Source: Firm-04 sp964479595 (GTDB taxonomy: Bacteria; Bacillota; Clostridia; Oscillospirales; Ruminococcaceae). Taken from it: a stretch of 60,769 bases of DNA. Positions 43,014 through 51,943 of the stretch are shown piece by piece. Numbering within the stretch: the stretch's first letter is position 1; the number at the start of each line of letters is the position of its first letter. Both the position numbers and the translations under genes were made by a program. The notes below the pieces were generated by a model. The model saw only the letters and a program-made list of their open reading frames with translations. It had not been told where the DNA came from and ran no database searches. The stretch spans positions 1-60,769 of the forward strand of contig CAYZMU010000005.1 in the NCBI GenBank assembly GCA_964479595.1, in the 5' to 3' direction.

Positions 43014-44340
43014 GCTGCGTCACCTCGCCGATTAAATCATAATCCAAAGTATCCACGATTCGCGCCTTCACGTACTCCCCGACTCTGAGCCCGTCCTCGG
43101 GTTTGCCGGGTATGAACAGTTTCCCATCAATATCCGGCGCGTCGCGGCGCGTGCGTCCGAAGAAGCAGTCCCCCCATTTGTCGTAGCCCTCAATCACGGC
43201 GTCCACAATCTCCCCGCGCATCTGTTCATTCTTTTTCGCGGAGATGAGCAGCTGCTGGCGCATGAGCGAATCCGCGCGGCTTGCCCTGATTTCCTCGTCC
43301 ACGCGCGGTGTCATGTTCGCCGCGGGCGTGTTTTCCTCCTCGGAATAGGCAAAGCACCCCATGCGGTCAAATTCCATTTCGTTTACAAATGCGGAAAGCC
43401 GCTCAAAGTCTTCTTCCGTCTCCCCCGGAAAGCCCGTCATCAGAGTTGTGCGCAGCGTAACCCCCGGGATTTTCGCCCGGATACGCGCAAAAAGCGCGCG
43501 GAGAGTTTCCTCGCTGCCCTGGCGGTTCATGGCGCGGAGAATCTTTTCGCTGCAGTGCTGAATCGGAATATCCAGATATTTTACAATCTTGTCCTCGCCC
43601 GCGATGACGTCAATCATCTCGTCGGTGACGCGCTCGGGGTAGAGGTAGAGCACCCGAATCCAGCGAAACCCCTCGATTCGACAGAGCGCGCGCAGCAGCT
43701 CGCAGAGTCTGGATTCGCCGTAAAGGTCCTCGCCGTAGCGCGTGGTGTCCTGCGCGATGACCACCAGCTCCGTAACGCCCGCGTCCGCCAGAAACCGCGC
43801 CTCCTCAAGCACTTTCTCCATCGGAACGGAGCGGTATTTTCCCCGTATCTGAGGGATGGCGCAGTAGGAGCAGCCGTTGGAACAGCCCTCCGCGATTTTG
43901 AGATAGGCGAAGAACGGCAGCGTGGAGATGATTCGGTCTCCCCAGAGGGGCATCTGGCTCTTTTGCGCGAAACGCAGCACCCTGCAGCCCTGCGAAATGC
44001 GGTCGATGACCTCGCAGATCCGCGGCTCGTCCCCGATTCCGATGACGGCGTCCACTTCCGGGAAGAGTTCCGCCGTTTCCTCCCGATAGCGCTCCGCGAG
44101 ACAGCCCGTCACGATAATGCCCTTGAGCTGCCCCTCCTCCTTGAGTTTCGCGAGCTCGAGGATGGTCTCAATCGCCTCTTCCTTGGCGCTCTGGATAAAC
44201 CCGCAGGTGTTGACAACGGCGATTTCGGCGTCGCCCGGCTCCACCGTCAGCGTGTGGCCGTGCGCGCGCAGCAGATGGAGCATCCGCTCAGAATCGACTA
44301 AGTTCTTGGCACAGCCAAGCGAAACGACACTGACGACCAT
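42997..44340 (-). CDS. rimO: Ribosomal protein S12 methylthiotransferase RimO
   Basis: Radical-SAM enzyme that adds a methylthio group to the conserved Asp of ribosomal protein S12. The 447-aa protein has an N-terminal UPF0004 domain with three cluster Cys (SLGCAKN, NTCGFI, TGCLAERY). The radical-SAM motif is in AEGCSNGCSYCAIPQIRG. A C-terminal TRAM domain is present (VDAVIEGYDKWG...). GAGGAGG precedes the ATG, and it overlaps pgsA by 17 bp. Confidence 0.96.
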   Translation of the reverse strand: MVVSVVSLGCAKNLVDSERMLHLLRAHGHTLTVEPGDAEIAVVNTCGFIQSAKEEAIETILELAKLKEEGQLKGIIVTGCLAERYREETAELFPEVDAVIGIGDEPRICEVIDRISQGCRVLRFAQKSQMPLWGDRIISTLPFFAYLKIAEGCSNGCSYCAIPQIRGKYRSVPMEKVLEEARFLADAGVTELVVIAQDTTRYGEDLYGESRLCELLRALCRIEGFRWIRVLYLYPERVTDEMIDVIAGEDKIVKYLDIPIQHCSEKILRAMNRQGSEETLRALFARIRAKIPGVTLRTTLMTGFPGETEEDFERLSAFVNEMEFDRMGCFAYSEEENTPAANMTPRVDEEIRASRADSLMRQQLLISAKKNEQMRGEIVDAVIEGYDKWGDCFFGRTRRDAPDIDGKLFIPGKPEDGLRVGEYVKARIVDTLDYDLIGEVTQREHTE

Positions 44341-44352
44341 CTCTTTCCTCCT

Positions 44353-44994
44353 CTAGGGCTGCGCGCTTTCGTCAAAATAATCCTCCAGCGCGTCGCGGAT
44401 TTCCTCATAGCCAAAGCCCCGCGCGGCGAGCGAGCGCTTTGCTTTCTCAACGGCGGCTCTGTCTCCCGGGTCCTTTAAGAGCGCGCTGTATTTGCCGCGC
44501 AGCAGCGCGTCCAAAGACTGCCGTATGACGCCGTTTTCCTCGTAGGGCGCGATGGCGTTGTCGATATCCTCGTCGGAAAGCCCCTTCTGCCGCATCTCCA
44601 TTTTCGCGCGCCACGGCCCGAAACGCTTGACTTCCAAGTAGTGCCGCGCGAGTTCCTCCGCGCAGCGTTCATCGTTTACAAGCCCCGCCGCGGTGAGCCG
44701 CTCAAGCGCTCTGAAAACGGCCGCCTCATCCGAATTTTTCGCGTCCAGCAGCTTGTCACAGAGTTCCTTATAGGAATACATCCGCCTGTCGAGCAGATAG
44801 AGCGCGTATTCGTAGGCGCGGTGTTCCGCCGCGAGGGACCGCAGCCGCGCGATATCGCTCCCGGCAAGCTCCGTGCCCTTTCGCAGCCCCTGAGAATGGA
44901 CGATATCCTCGTGCAGATAGATTTTGCGGTCGTCGTTCTCGAAAGAAATCTCGAGCACCTTGCCCTTGTACGGGGCAATTCCGGCAATCTTCAC
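44353..44994 (-). CDS. recX: Regulatory protein RecX
   Basis: Modulates RecA filament stability. The 213-aa protein is built of three-helix repeats, with typical segments YALYLLDRRMYSYKELCDKL, RYGPWRA-like KRFGPWRAKMEMRQKG, and RSLAARGFGYEEI near the end. It starts at GTG 6 bp after recA, the classic recA-recX arrangement, so expression is probably coupled to recA read-through. Confidence 0.93.
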   Translation of the reverse strand: MKIAGIAPYKGKVLEISFENDDRKIYLHEDIVHSQGLRKGTELAGSDIARLRSLAAEHRAYEYALYLLDRRMYSYKELCDKLLDAKNSDEAAVFRALERLTAAGLVNDERCAEELARHYLEVKRFGPWRAKMEMRQKGLSDEDIDNAIAPYEENGVIRQSLDALLRGKYSALLKDPGDRAAVEKAKRSLAARGFGYEEIRDALEDYFDESAQP

Positions 44995-45000
44995 GCCCGC

Positions 45001-46188
45001 TCAGAATTCGTCCGGCGAAAATTCGTCAAAATTTTCTTCTTCCGGCGGCACATTCTCAAATTCCGACACGACCTTGATGTCCTGCGCCGCGCTTTCGGCG
45101 GATTCCTTCGCCTGCGCGACCGCCGCGTCACGCTTGCTCTTCTTCGAGACCATCTGAATCTCCGACTTGCGTTCGATAATCTGCCGCTCAATCTCGCTCG
45201 CCAATTCCGGTTCGCGCTCCAAAAGCGTCTTGACCGCCTCTCTGCCCTGACCGAGTTTTCGCTCCCCGTAGCTGAACCACGAGCCGCTCTTGTGGATAAT
45301 GTCGAGCTCCGTGCCCAGGTCGAGGATCTCCCCGATTCTGGAGATGCCGCTGCCGTAGATCATGTCAAACTCGCACTCGCGGAACGGCGGCGCGACTTTG
45401 TTCTTGACCACTTTCACCTTGGTGCGGTTGCCGATAATCTCCGCGCCGCTCTTGATGGATTCCGCTCTGCGGACCTCAAGGCGGATGGTGGAATAGAACT
45501 TGAGCGCTCTGCCGCCTGTGGTGACTTCCGGGTTGCCGTAGGAGATGCCGATTTTTTCGCGGACTTGGTTAATGAAAATAGCGATACAGTTGGATTTGGA
45601 GATGGTCGAGGTGAGCTTGCGCATGGCCTGAGACATCAGCCGCGCGAGCTGTCCCACGTGCGAATCGCCCATCTCGCCCTCGATTTCCGCCTTCGTCGTC
45701 ATCGCCGCGACGGAATCGATGACCACCACGTCAATCGCGCCCGAGCGCACGAGCGCCTCGGTGATTTCCAGCGCCTGTTCGCCGCTGTCAGGCTGAGAAA
45801 CCAGCAGTTCGTTGATATCCACGCCCAGCTGCGACGCGTAAACGGGGTCCAGCGCGTGCTCCACGTCGATAAACGCCGCCTCGCCGCCGTTTTTCTGCGC
45901 CTCCGCGATCACGTGCAGCGCCACGGTGGTTTTCCCCGAACTTTCCGGCCCGTAAATCTCAATGATTCTCCCTCTGGGCAGGCCGCCCACCCCGAGCGCC
46001 AGATCCAGCGAGAGCGAGCCCGTGGAGATGGTCTCGATATTCATGGAGGGGTTCTCCCCCAGACGCATGACCGCGCCCTCGCCGTAGAGTTTCTCAATCT
46101 GCGCCATCGCGTTGGCGAGCGCTTTCTGACGCTCCTCGTCTGTCGTCGGCGCTACGAACGCGTTGGATTTCTTATCCTGCTTTGCCAC
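45001..46188 (-). CDS. recA: Recombinase RecA
   Basis: ATP-dependent strand-exchange protein. At 395 aa it is longer than most RecAs because of a C-terminal tail rich in Lys/Glu/Asp. Walker A is GPESSGKT (80-87), Walker B VVVIDSVAAM, the L1 region MGDSHVGQLARLMSQAMRKL and the L2 region GNPEVTTGGRALKF. The start is GTG at 46188, supported by AAAGGGG seven bases upstream and by the N-terminal alignment. No SOS box or dedicated promoter was identified in the 13-bp gap to ridA, so transcription from upstream is likely. Confidence 0.97.
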   Translation of the reverse strand: MAKQDKKSNAFVAPTTDEERQKALANAMAQIEKLYGEGAVMRLGENPSMNIETISTGSLSLDLALGVGGLPRGRIIEIYGPESSGKTTVALHVIAEAQKNGGEAAFIDVEHALDPVYASQLGVDINELLVSQPDSGEQALEITEALVRSGAIDVVVIDSVAAMTTKAEIEGEMGDSHVGQLARLMSQAMRKLTSTISKSNCIAIFINQVREKIGISYGNPEVTTGGRALKFYSTIRLEVRRAESIKSGAEIIGNRTKVKVVKNKVAPPFRECEFDMIYGSGISRIGEILDLGTELDIIHKSGSWFSYGERKLGQGREAVKTLLEREPELASEIERQIIERKSEIQMVSKKSKRDAAVAQAKESAESAAQDIKVVSEFENVPPEEENFDEFSPDEF

Positions 46189-46201
46189 TTTCGAACCCCT
46201 T

Positions 46202-46576
46202 TCAGCCGGCCTGCGCGATGACTTCCACTTCCACGAGCGCGCCCTTGGGCAGGGCTTTGACCGCCACACAGCTGCGCGCGGGAAGATTGGTGAAATATTT
46301 CCCGTAAATCTCGTTAAATGCCGCGAAATCGTTCATATCCGCAAGATAGCAGGTCGTTTTCACGGCGCGTTCCGCGGAACTGCCCGCGGCTTCCAGCACG
46401 GCACAGAGATTTTTCATGACCTGCAGCGTCTGCCCCTCGATATCGTCAGCCGCTAAAACCCCCGTTTCGGGGTCCAGCGCGATTTGTCCGGAAGTGTAGA
46501 CCAGCCCCCCGCAGACCACCGCCTGCGAATACGGCCCGACGGCCGCGGGCGCTTTGTCGGTGTGAATCGTTTGCAT
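46202..46576 (-). CDS. ridA: RidA family reactive intermediate deaminase
   Basis: Hydrolyses reactive 2-aminoacrylate and 2-aminocrotonate (enamine/imine) released by PLP dehydratases. The 124-aa protein matches the YjgF/YER057c/UK114 family, with GPYSQAVVCGGLVYTSGQ at the N terminus and the substrate Arg in NLPARSCVAVKALPKGA. It follows ilvA, a direct source of such intermediates, by 12 bp; this pairing explains its place in the operon. Confidence 0.95.
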   Translation of the reverse strand: MQTIHTDKAPAAVGPYSQAVVCGGLVYTSGQIALDPETGVLAADDIEGQTLQVMKNLCAVLEAAGSSAERAVKTTCYLADMNDFAAFNEIYGKYFTNLPARSCVAVKALPKGALVEVEVIAQAG

Positions 46577-46588
46577 CAGTTTTCCTCC

Positions 46589-47788
46589 TCATTCGTTGAC
46601 CAGCCGGAAGCCGTTTTCCTTGAGGGCGTTCCGGATTTGCTCGATATGTTCGTAATTGCGTGTTTCCAGCACCAGCCGCAGATAGCAGCCGTTGACCGCG
46701 GAGCCCTCGTTCGCGCGCTCGTGGTGAATGGAGATGACGTTTCCGCCGAGTTCCGCGATAATCCTTGAGACATCCATCAGCTGCCCGGGCTTGTCAATCA
46801 GCTCGATATTCGTGGAGAAAGTCCGCCCCGTCATGAGCAGCCCGCGCTTGATGACCCGTGAGAGAATCGTCACGTCAATGTTCCCGCCCGAGAGCAGACA
46901 GACCGTTTTCCTGCCCTTGATGGGCACTTTATTGAACATCGCGGCCGCCACAGACACCGCGCCCGCGCCCTCCGTGACGAGTTTCTGATGCTCCATGAGC
47001 GCCAGAATCGCGGCGGAAATCTCGTCGTCCGTCACGGTCACAATGTCGTCCACGTAGTCCGAAACCAGCGCGAAGGTGTTTTCCCCGGGCTCCTTGACGG
47101 CGATGCCGTCCGCGATGGTGGAAACGCCCTCGAGCGTCTCAATATGTCCGTCGTGCACGGAATTGAACATACTCGGCGCGCCCGCCGCCTGCACCCCGTA
47201 GACTTTCACCTCGGGCTTGAGCGTCTTGATGGCGTACGCCACGCCCGAAATCAGCCCGCCCCCGCCGATGGGGACAATGACCGCCTCCATCTGGGGGAGC
47301 TGTTCGAGCAGTTCCAGCCCGATGGTGCCCTGTCCCGCGATGACGTCCTCGTCGTCAAACGGGTGAATGAAGGTGAGCCCCTGTTCGTCGCGCAGCCGCA
47401 GCGCCTCCGCGTACGCGTCGTCGTAGACGCCCTTCACCAGCCGCACCTGCGCGCCGTAGTGCTTGGTCGATTCCACCTTCGAAATCGGCGCGGAATCCGG
47501 CAGGCAGATGATGGACGGAATGCCGTTTCGCGCCGCCGCGAGCGCGACGCCCTGCGCGTGGTTTCCCGCGGAACAGGCAATCACCCCGCGCGCTTTCTCC
47601 TCGTCGGAAAGCTGCGACATTTTATAATACGCCCCGCGCACCTTGAACGAGCCCGTAATCTGCAGATTCTCCGTTTTCAGGTAGATTTCGGATTCGGGGT
47701 TGATGTTCGGCGCGTGAATGATACCCGTTTCCCGGATGACCTGCTTGAGGATGAATTTCGCGTGATAGATTTTATCCAGCGTCAGCAT
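46589..47788 (-). CDS. ilvA: Threonine ammonia-lyase (deaminase)
   Basis: Converts threonine to 2-oxobutyrate, the entry to isoleucine. The 399-aa PLP enzyme has the Schiff-base Lys49 in GSFKVRGAYYK, the phosphate loop in SAGNHAQGVA and a Gly-rich PIGGGGLI segment. A C-terminal ACT-like domain (about 325-399) suggests allosteric control. The length lies between the catabolic and long biosynthetic forms. It begins within the 3' end of the DUF815 gene (17-bp overlap). Confidence 0.93.
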   Translation of the reverse strand: MLTLDKIYHAKFILKQVIRETGIIHAPNINPESEIYLKTENLQITGSFKVRGAYYKMSQLSDEEKARGVIACSAGNHAQGVALAAARNGIPSIICLPDSAPISKVESTKHYGAQVRLVKGVYDDAYAEALRLRDEQGLTFIHPFDDEDVIAGQGTIGLELLEQLPQMEAVIVPIGGGGLISGVAYAIKTLKPEVKVYGVQAAGAPSMFNSVHDGHIETLEGVSTIADGIAVKEPGENTFALVSDYVDDIVTVTDDEISAAILALMEHQKLVTEGAGAVSVAAAMFNKVPIKGRKTVCLLSGGNIDVTILSRVIKRGLLMTGRTFSTNIELIDKPGQLMDVSRIIAELGGNVISIHHERANEGSAVNGCYLRLVLETRNYEHIEQIRNALKENGFRLVNE

Positions 47789-49076
47789 GCTTGAGCGCTC
47801 CTTCGTCTTTGCGGTTTTGGGATTCGATGGGGTAGGCCTTCCCCTCGGGGTCTTTGTGCTCGTGCGAATAGTTCTGTTCCGGGTCGCGCACGTTCGCGCG
47901 CAGCGTGTCGATAAACTGCCGTGCCGCGCGCGGGGAGCGTCCTCCGCACTGCAGCGCGAAAGCCTCCGCGTCCTCCGAAAGGGTGGGGGAGTCTATCGCG
48001 TACTGCTCCGCGAGCGAGCTTACAATCCGCAGATACTCGTCCTTCGTGGGGCGCTGGAAGTTGACCCTCAGCCCGAAACGCGCGGAGAGCGAGAGCTGCT
48101 CCTGCATGGTGTCGCCGCGGTGAATGTCGTCCCCGTCGCGGTCGGAAAACTGCTCGCGCAGCAGATGGCGGCGGTTGCTCGTCGCGTAGATTACGAGGTT
48201 CTGCGGACGTGCCGCGACCGAGCCCTCCAGTGTCGCCTTGAGGCGGTTGAACACATCGTCCCCCGCGCTGAAGGACAGGTCGTCTATAAACAGAATGAAC
48301 TTGAGCGGGTTGTCCATCACGCGGTCAATTACGCGCGGAATCTCCGAAATCTGGTCCTTTCCGACCTGAATGAGCCGCAGCCCGTCCATCGAAAATTCGT
48401 TGACAATCGCCTTGACCGATGAGGATTTGCCCGTGCCCGCGTCGCCGTAGAGCAGCGCGTTCTGCGCGGGTCTGCCCTCCAAAAGCGCGCGGGTGTTCGC
48501 GATAAGCTCCTCGCGCTGCGCCTCGTAGCCGAAAAGCTCGTTGAGCGCGATGGGGTCGGGGTGGCGCACAAGCTCCAGCCGCCCGCCGTTTAAGGTGAAC
48601 ATCGGTCCGCGCGAGAAGAGCCCGTAGCCGTACTTTCGGATATTCGCAAGCCGCCGCGTATAGATCTCCGTAAAATCGATATTCTCCGTCTCCCATTCCG
48701 GCAGAATCCCGTAATAGGACACTTCCTTCTGCATTTCCCTCGGTGTAATCCCGCCCAGACGCTCTAAAATCTTCAGCTCGTTTACCAGACAGGCGTCGAG
48801 CATCTCATTGGAGGGTTCGCCTTTCGCCGCCCGGATGACGTAGAAGTTCTCGTCCTCCAGCACAAGGTTTAAAATGTACCGGGTGAGGTTCGGGTTCTTC
48901 GAAAAGAGCCGCGACACAAACTCCGCGTACTGCTGCAGCTGCACCAGCGGGTCCATGACCTCGGTGTCGAGCATCTGCCGCAGCGGGACGATGACCTCGT
49001 TGGAGAGCAGCTTGCGGAAAATGACCAGAGAATTGAGCGCCAGCTCGATTTCCTGAAGTTTCTTGTTCTTGACCAT
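47772..49076 (-). CDS. DUF815-family P-loop ATPase
   Basis: A 434-aa protein. A helical N-terminal half (1-190) is followed by an AAA+-like ATPase domain with Walker A GDAGTGKSS (about 208-216) and Walker B FILFIDDLSF (about 245-254). The NLVIYATSNRRHL segment has the sensor-I Asn. It belongs to the conserved but uncharacterised DUF815 family found in many Firmicutes and proteobacteria. It lies 3 bp after leuB and overlaps ilvA. No metabolic role in branched-chain synthesis is known, so it may be a passenger in the operon. Confidence 0.85.
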   Translation of the reverse strand: MVKNKKLQEIELALNSLVIFRKLLSNEVIVPLRQMLDTEVMDPLVQLQQYAEFVSRLFSKNPNLTRYILNLVLEDENFYVIRAAKGEPSNEMLDACLVNELKILERLGGITPREMQKEVSYYGILPEWETENIDFTEIYTRRLANIRKYGYGLFSRGPMFTLNGGRLELVRHPDPIALNELFGYEAQREELIANTRALLEGRPAQNALLYGDAGTGKSSSVKAIVNEFSMDGLRLIQVGKDQISEIPRVIDRVMDNPLKFILFIDDLSFSAGDDVFNRLKATLEGSVAARPQNLVIYATSNRRHLLREQFSDRDGDDIHRGDTMQEQLSLSARFGLRVNFQRPTKDEYLRIVSSLAEQYAIDSPTLSEDAEAFALQCGGRSPRAARQFIDTLRANVRDPEQNYSHEHKDPEGKAYPIESQNRKDEGALKHADAG

Positions 49077-49079
49077 GGC

Positions 49080-50153
49080 TTACACGCGCTCCAGAAGCTG
49101 CCGCGTCATCTCCGCGCAGCCCACGGGTTTTGTTTGCGCGTCCCCCAGAATATCCGCCGTGCGCCAGCCCGCTTCCAGCAGCTCGTCCACCGCGTGCTCG
49201 ATACAGTCCGCCTCCTGTGAAAGCCCGAAGGCGTAGCGCAGCATCATCGCGGCGGAAAGCACGGTAGCGAGCGGGTTTGCCATATCCTTTCCCGCCAAAT
49301 CCGGCGCGGAGCCGTGAATCGGCTCGTACATTCCGCGCTTGCTGTCCCCTAGGGAGGCGGAGGCGAGCATCCCGATAGAGCCCGTAATCTGCGACGCCTC
49401 GTCCGACAGAATATCCCCGAACATATTGGAGGTCACAAGGACGTCAAACTGCCTCGGGTTGCGCACCAGCTGCATGGCGGCGTTGTCCACAAAGAGGTCG
49501 TTGTAGGCGACATCGGGGTATTCCTTCGCCAGTCTGTGCATGGTTTCGCGCCACAGCCGCGAGCTCTCCAGCACATTCGCCTTGTCCACGCTCGTGAGCC
49601 GCCCCGAGCGCTTTCTCGCCGCGTCAAACGCCGCGCGCCCGATACGCTCGATTTCCATGACGCTGTAGCGCTCGGTGTCGAACGCCTCCTCGCCGTTTGC
49701 CCCCTGCGCGCGCCCGCGCTCGCCGAAGTAAATGCCTCCCGTGAGCTCGCGCACAATCAGCAGGTCAAAGCCTTCCCCGACAATGTCCTCCCGCAGCGGA
49801 GAGGCGCCGCGCAGCGCGGGATAGAGCTTCGCCGGGCGCAGGTTCGTGTAGAGCCCGAGCGCCGCGCGAATCCCCAGCAGGGCTTTTTCCGGGCGCTTGT
49901 CGCCGGGCAGGTTATCCCATTTCGGCCCCCCGACAGCCCCCAGCAGCACGCTGTCGCTGGCAAGGCAGCCCTCCACCGTTTCTTTGGGCAGCGGCTCTCC
50001 CGTCGCGTCAATCGCGCAGCCGCCGATGAGATAGGGCGTGAAGACGAACTTGTGCCCGAAGCGTTCCCCGACTTTCTCGAGCACGGCACAGGCGCTCTCC
50101 ACGATTTCCGGACCTATGCCGTCCCCTTTGAGCAGTGCGATATGATATTCCAT
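49080..50153 (-). CDS. leuB: 3-isopropylmalate dehydrogenase
   Basis: NAD-dependent oxidative decarboxylation of 3-isopropylmalate. The 357-aa protein has LLKGDGIGPEIV at the N terminus and the substrate Arg cluster in LGLYTNLRPAKLY. DLLIVRELTGGIYFGERG follows, and the Mg-binding segment is VTSNMFGDILSDEASQITGS. The NAD-site GSAPDLAGKDMANP is the isopropylmalate rather than the isocitrate type. It follows leuD by 16 bp. Confidence 0.96.
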   Translation of the reverse strand: MEYHIALLKGDGIGPEIVESACAVLEKVGERFGHKFVFTPYLIGGCAIDATGEPLPKETVEGCLASDSVLLGAVGGPKWDNLPGDKRPEKALLGIRAALGLYTNLRPAKLYPALRGASPLREDIVGEGFDLLIVRELTGGIYFGERGRAQGANGEEAFDTERYSVMEIERIGRAAFDAARKRSGRLTSVDKANVLESSRLWRETMHRLAKEYPDVAYNDLFVDNAAMQLVRNPRQFDVLVTSNMFGDILSDEASQITGSIGMLASASLGDSKRGMYEPIHGSAPDLAGKDMANPLATVLSAAMMLRYAFGLSQEADCIEHAVDELLEAGWRTADILGDAQTKPVGCAEMTRQLLERV

Positions 50154-50169
50154 TTCCTTACCCTCTCTA

Positions 50170-50664
50170 TCACTTTACGCTGCCGTTCTTCACGGATTCC
50201 ACCAGCCCGCCGTTTTCGATAATGGTCTGAACAAAGGGCGGAAACGGCGCGGTTTTCCAGCTCCGCCCCGTGCTCAGGTTCTCAATGACGCCCTCGTCCA
50301 GATTGACCGCCACGGTGTCGCCCTCGCGGATGCCGTCGGCCGCCTCGGGGCATTCCACAATCGCGAGCCCGATGTTGATGGCGTTGCGGTAGAAAATCCG
50401 CGCGAAGCTCTTCGCGATGATGACGGAAATTCCGCTCTCCTTAATCGCGATGGGCGCGTGCTCGCGCGAGGAGCCGCAGCCGAAATTCTGCCCCGCCACA
50501 ATGATATCCCCGGGCTTTACGCGCGTGACAAAGGTCTTGTCAAGGTCCTCCATGCAGTGCGCCGCCAGTTCCTTGCGGTCGCTCGTGTTGAGGTAGCGCG
50601 CGGGAATGATGACATCGGTGTCGACATTGTCCTGATAGCGGATAACCGTTCCCTGATATTTCAT
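50170..50664 (-). CDS. leuD: 3-isopropylmalate dehydratase small subunit
   Basis: The swivel-domain subunit of isopropylmalate isomerase. At 164 aa it matches the short archaeal/clostridial type. Family motifs are DNVDTDVIIPARYL and the substrate-binding loop GQNFGCGSSREHAP. It starts 3 bp after leuC and is coupled with it stoichiometrically. Confidence 0.96.
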   Translation of the reverse strand: MKYQGTVIRYQDNVDTDVIIPARYLNTSDRKELAAHCMEDLDKTFVTRVKPGDIIVAGQNFGCGSSREHAPIAIKESGISVIIAKSFARIFYRNAINIGLAIVECPEAADGIREGDTVAVNLDEGVIENLSTGRSWKTAPFPPFVQTIIENGGLVESVKNGSVK

Positions 50665-50667
50665 GGC

Positions 50668-51930
50668 TCAGCAGACCTCCCACGGACTTGTGATTTTTCC
50701 GGTCAGCGCGCTCGCCGCTGCCACGGCGGGGCTTGCCAGATAGACTTCCGATTTCGGGTGCCCCATTCTCCCGACAAAATTGCGGTTTGTGGTGGCAACC
50801 GCGCGCTCGCCTTCCGCCAGAATCCCCATATAGCCGCCCAGACACGGCCCGCAGGTCGGTGTGGAGACGACAGCGCCGCTCTCTATGAAGATTTCGAGCA
50901 GCCCCTCGCGCATGGCGTCCAGATAAATCCGCTGGGTCGCGGGAATCACAATCACCCGCACGCCCTTGGCGCATTTTTTGCCCTTGAGAATCCCCGCCGC
51001 AATCCGCAGGTCCTCAAGCCGCCCGTTCGTGCAGGAGCCGATGACGACCTGATCAATCGGGATATCGCCGAACTCCCCGAATGTCTTCGCGTTCTCTGGC
51101 AGATGCGGGAAGGAAACCGTCGGCTCGAGCGCGCTCAGATTAATCTCAATCGTCTCGTCATATGGAGCGTCCGCGTCCGCGCGGTAGACAGCCGCCTTCT
51201 TCGCGCCGTGGGCTTCCAGATAGGCAAGCGTGGCGTCGTCGACCTCAAAAATCCCGTTCTTCGCGCCCGCCTCAATCGCCATGTTCGCGACGCAGAATCT
51301 GTCCGCCATGGTCAGTGCCGACAGCCCCTCGCCCGTAAACTCCATAGACCGGTAGAGCGCGCCGTCCACGCCGATTTGCCCGATAATGTGCAGAATCAGG
51401 TCCTTCCCGCAGACATATTCGCGGAATTTGCCCTTGAGGACAAAGCGAATCGCCGAGGGAACCTTGAACCACGCCTTGCCGATGGCCATGCCGCACGCCA
51501 TATCCGTCGAGCCGACGCCCGTGGAGAACGCCCCGAGCGCGCCATAGGTGCAGGTATGGGAATCCGCGCCGATGACCGCGTCGCCCGCCGTGACGAGCCC
51601 TTTTTCGGGCAGCAGCGCGTGTTCCACGCCCATCTCGCCGACGTCGTAGAAATGCGGGATCCCCTCGCGCGCGCAGAAATCCCTGCAGACCTTGCACTGC
51701 CCCGCCGCCTTGATGTCCTTGTTCGGGGCAAAGTGGTCCATCACCATGGTGACTTTCTCCCGGTCAAAGACGTCCTTCCTGCCCAGCCGCTCAAACTCCT
51801 CAATCGCGACCGGGGAGGTGATGTCGTTGCCGAGCACGCGGTCCAGATTCGCGAGAATCAGCTCTCCCGCCTTGACCTCCCCCGAATCCGTGTGCGCCGC
51901 GAGAATCTTCTGCGTCATGGTCATTCCCAT
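50668..51930 (-). CDS. leuC: 3-isopropylmalate dehydratase large subunit
   Basis: The [4Fe-4S] aconitase-family subunit that converts 2-isopropylmalate to 3-isopropylmalate. It has 420 aa. Cluster ligands fall in VIGSCTNGR and TPTCGPCLGG; other landmarks are GADSHTCTYGALGAFSTGVGSTD and VIPATQRIY. It starts with MGMTMTQKILAAH, the usual N terminus of this type. It is oxygen-sensitive, consistent with an anaerobe. Confidence 0.96.
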   Translation of the reverse strand: MGMTMTQKILAAHTDSGEVKAGELILANLDRVLGNDITSPVAIEEFERLGRKDVFDREKVTMVMDHFAPNKDIKAAGQCKVCRDFCAREGIPHFYDVGEMGVEHALLPEKGLVTAGDAVIGADSHTCTYGALGAFSTGVGSTDMACGMAIGKAWFKVPSAIRFVLKGKFREYVCGKDLILHIIGQIGVDGALYRSMEFTGEGLSALTMADRFCVANMAIEAGAKNGIFEVDDATLAYLEAHGAKKAAVYRADADAPYDETIEINLSALEPTVSFPHLPENAKTFGEFGDIPIDQVVIGSCTNGRLEDLRIAAGILKGKKCAKGVRVIVIPATQRIYLDAMREGLLEIFIESGAVVSTPTCGPCLGGYMGILAEGERAVATTNRNFVGRMGHPKSEVYLASPAVAAASALTGKITSPWEVC

Positions 51931-51943
51931 TTTCTTCTCTCCC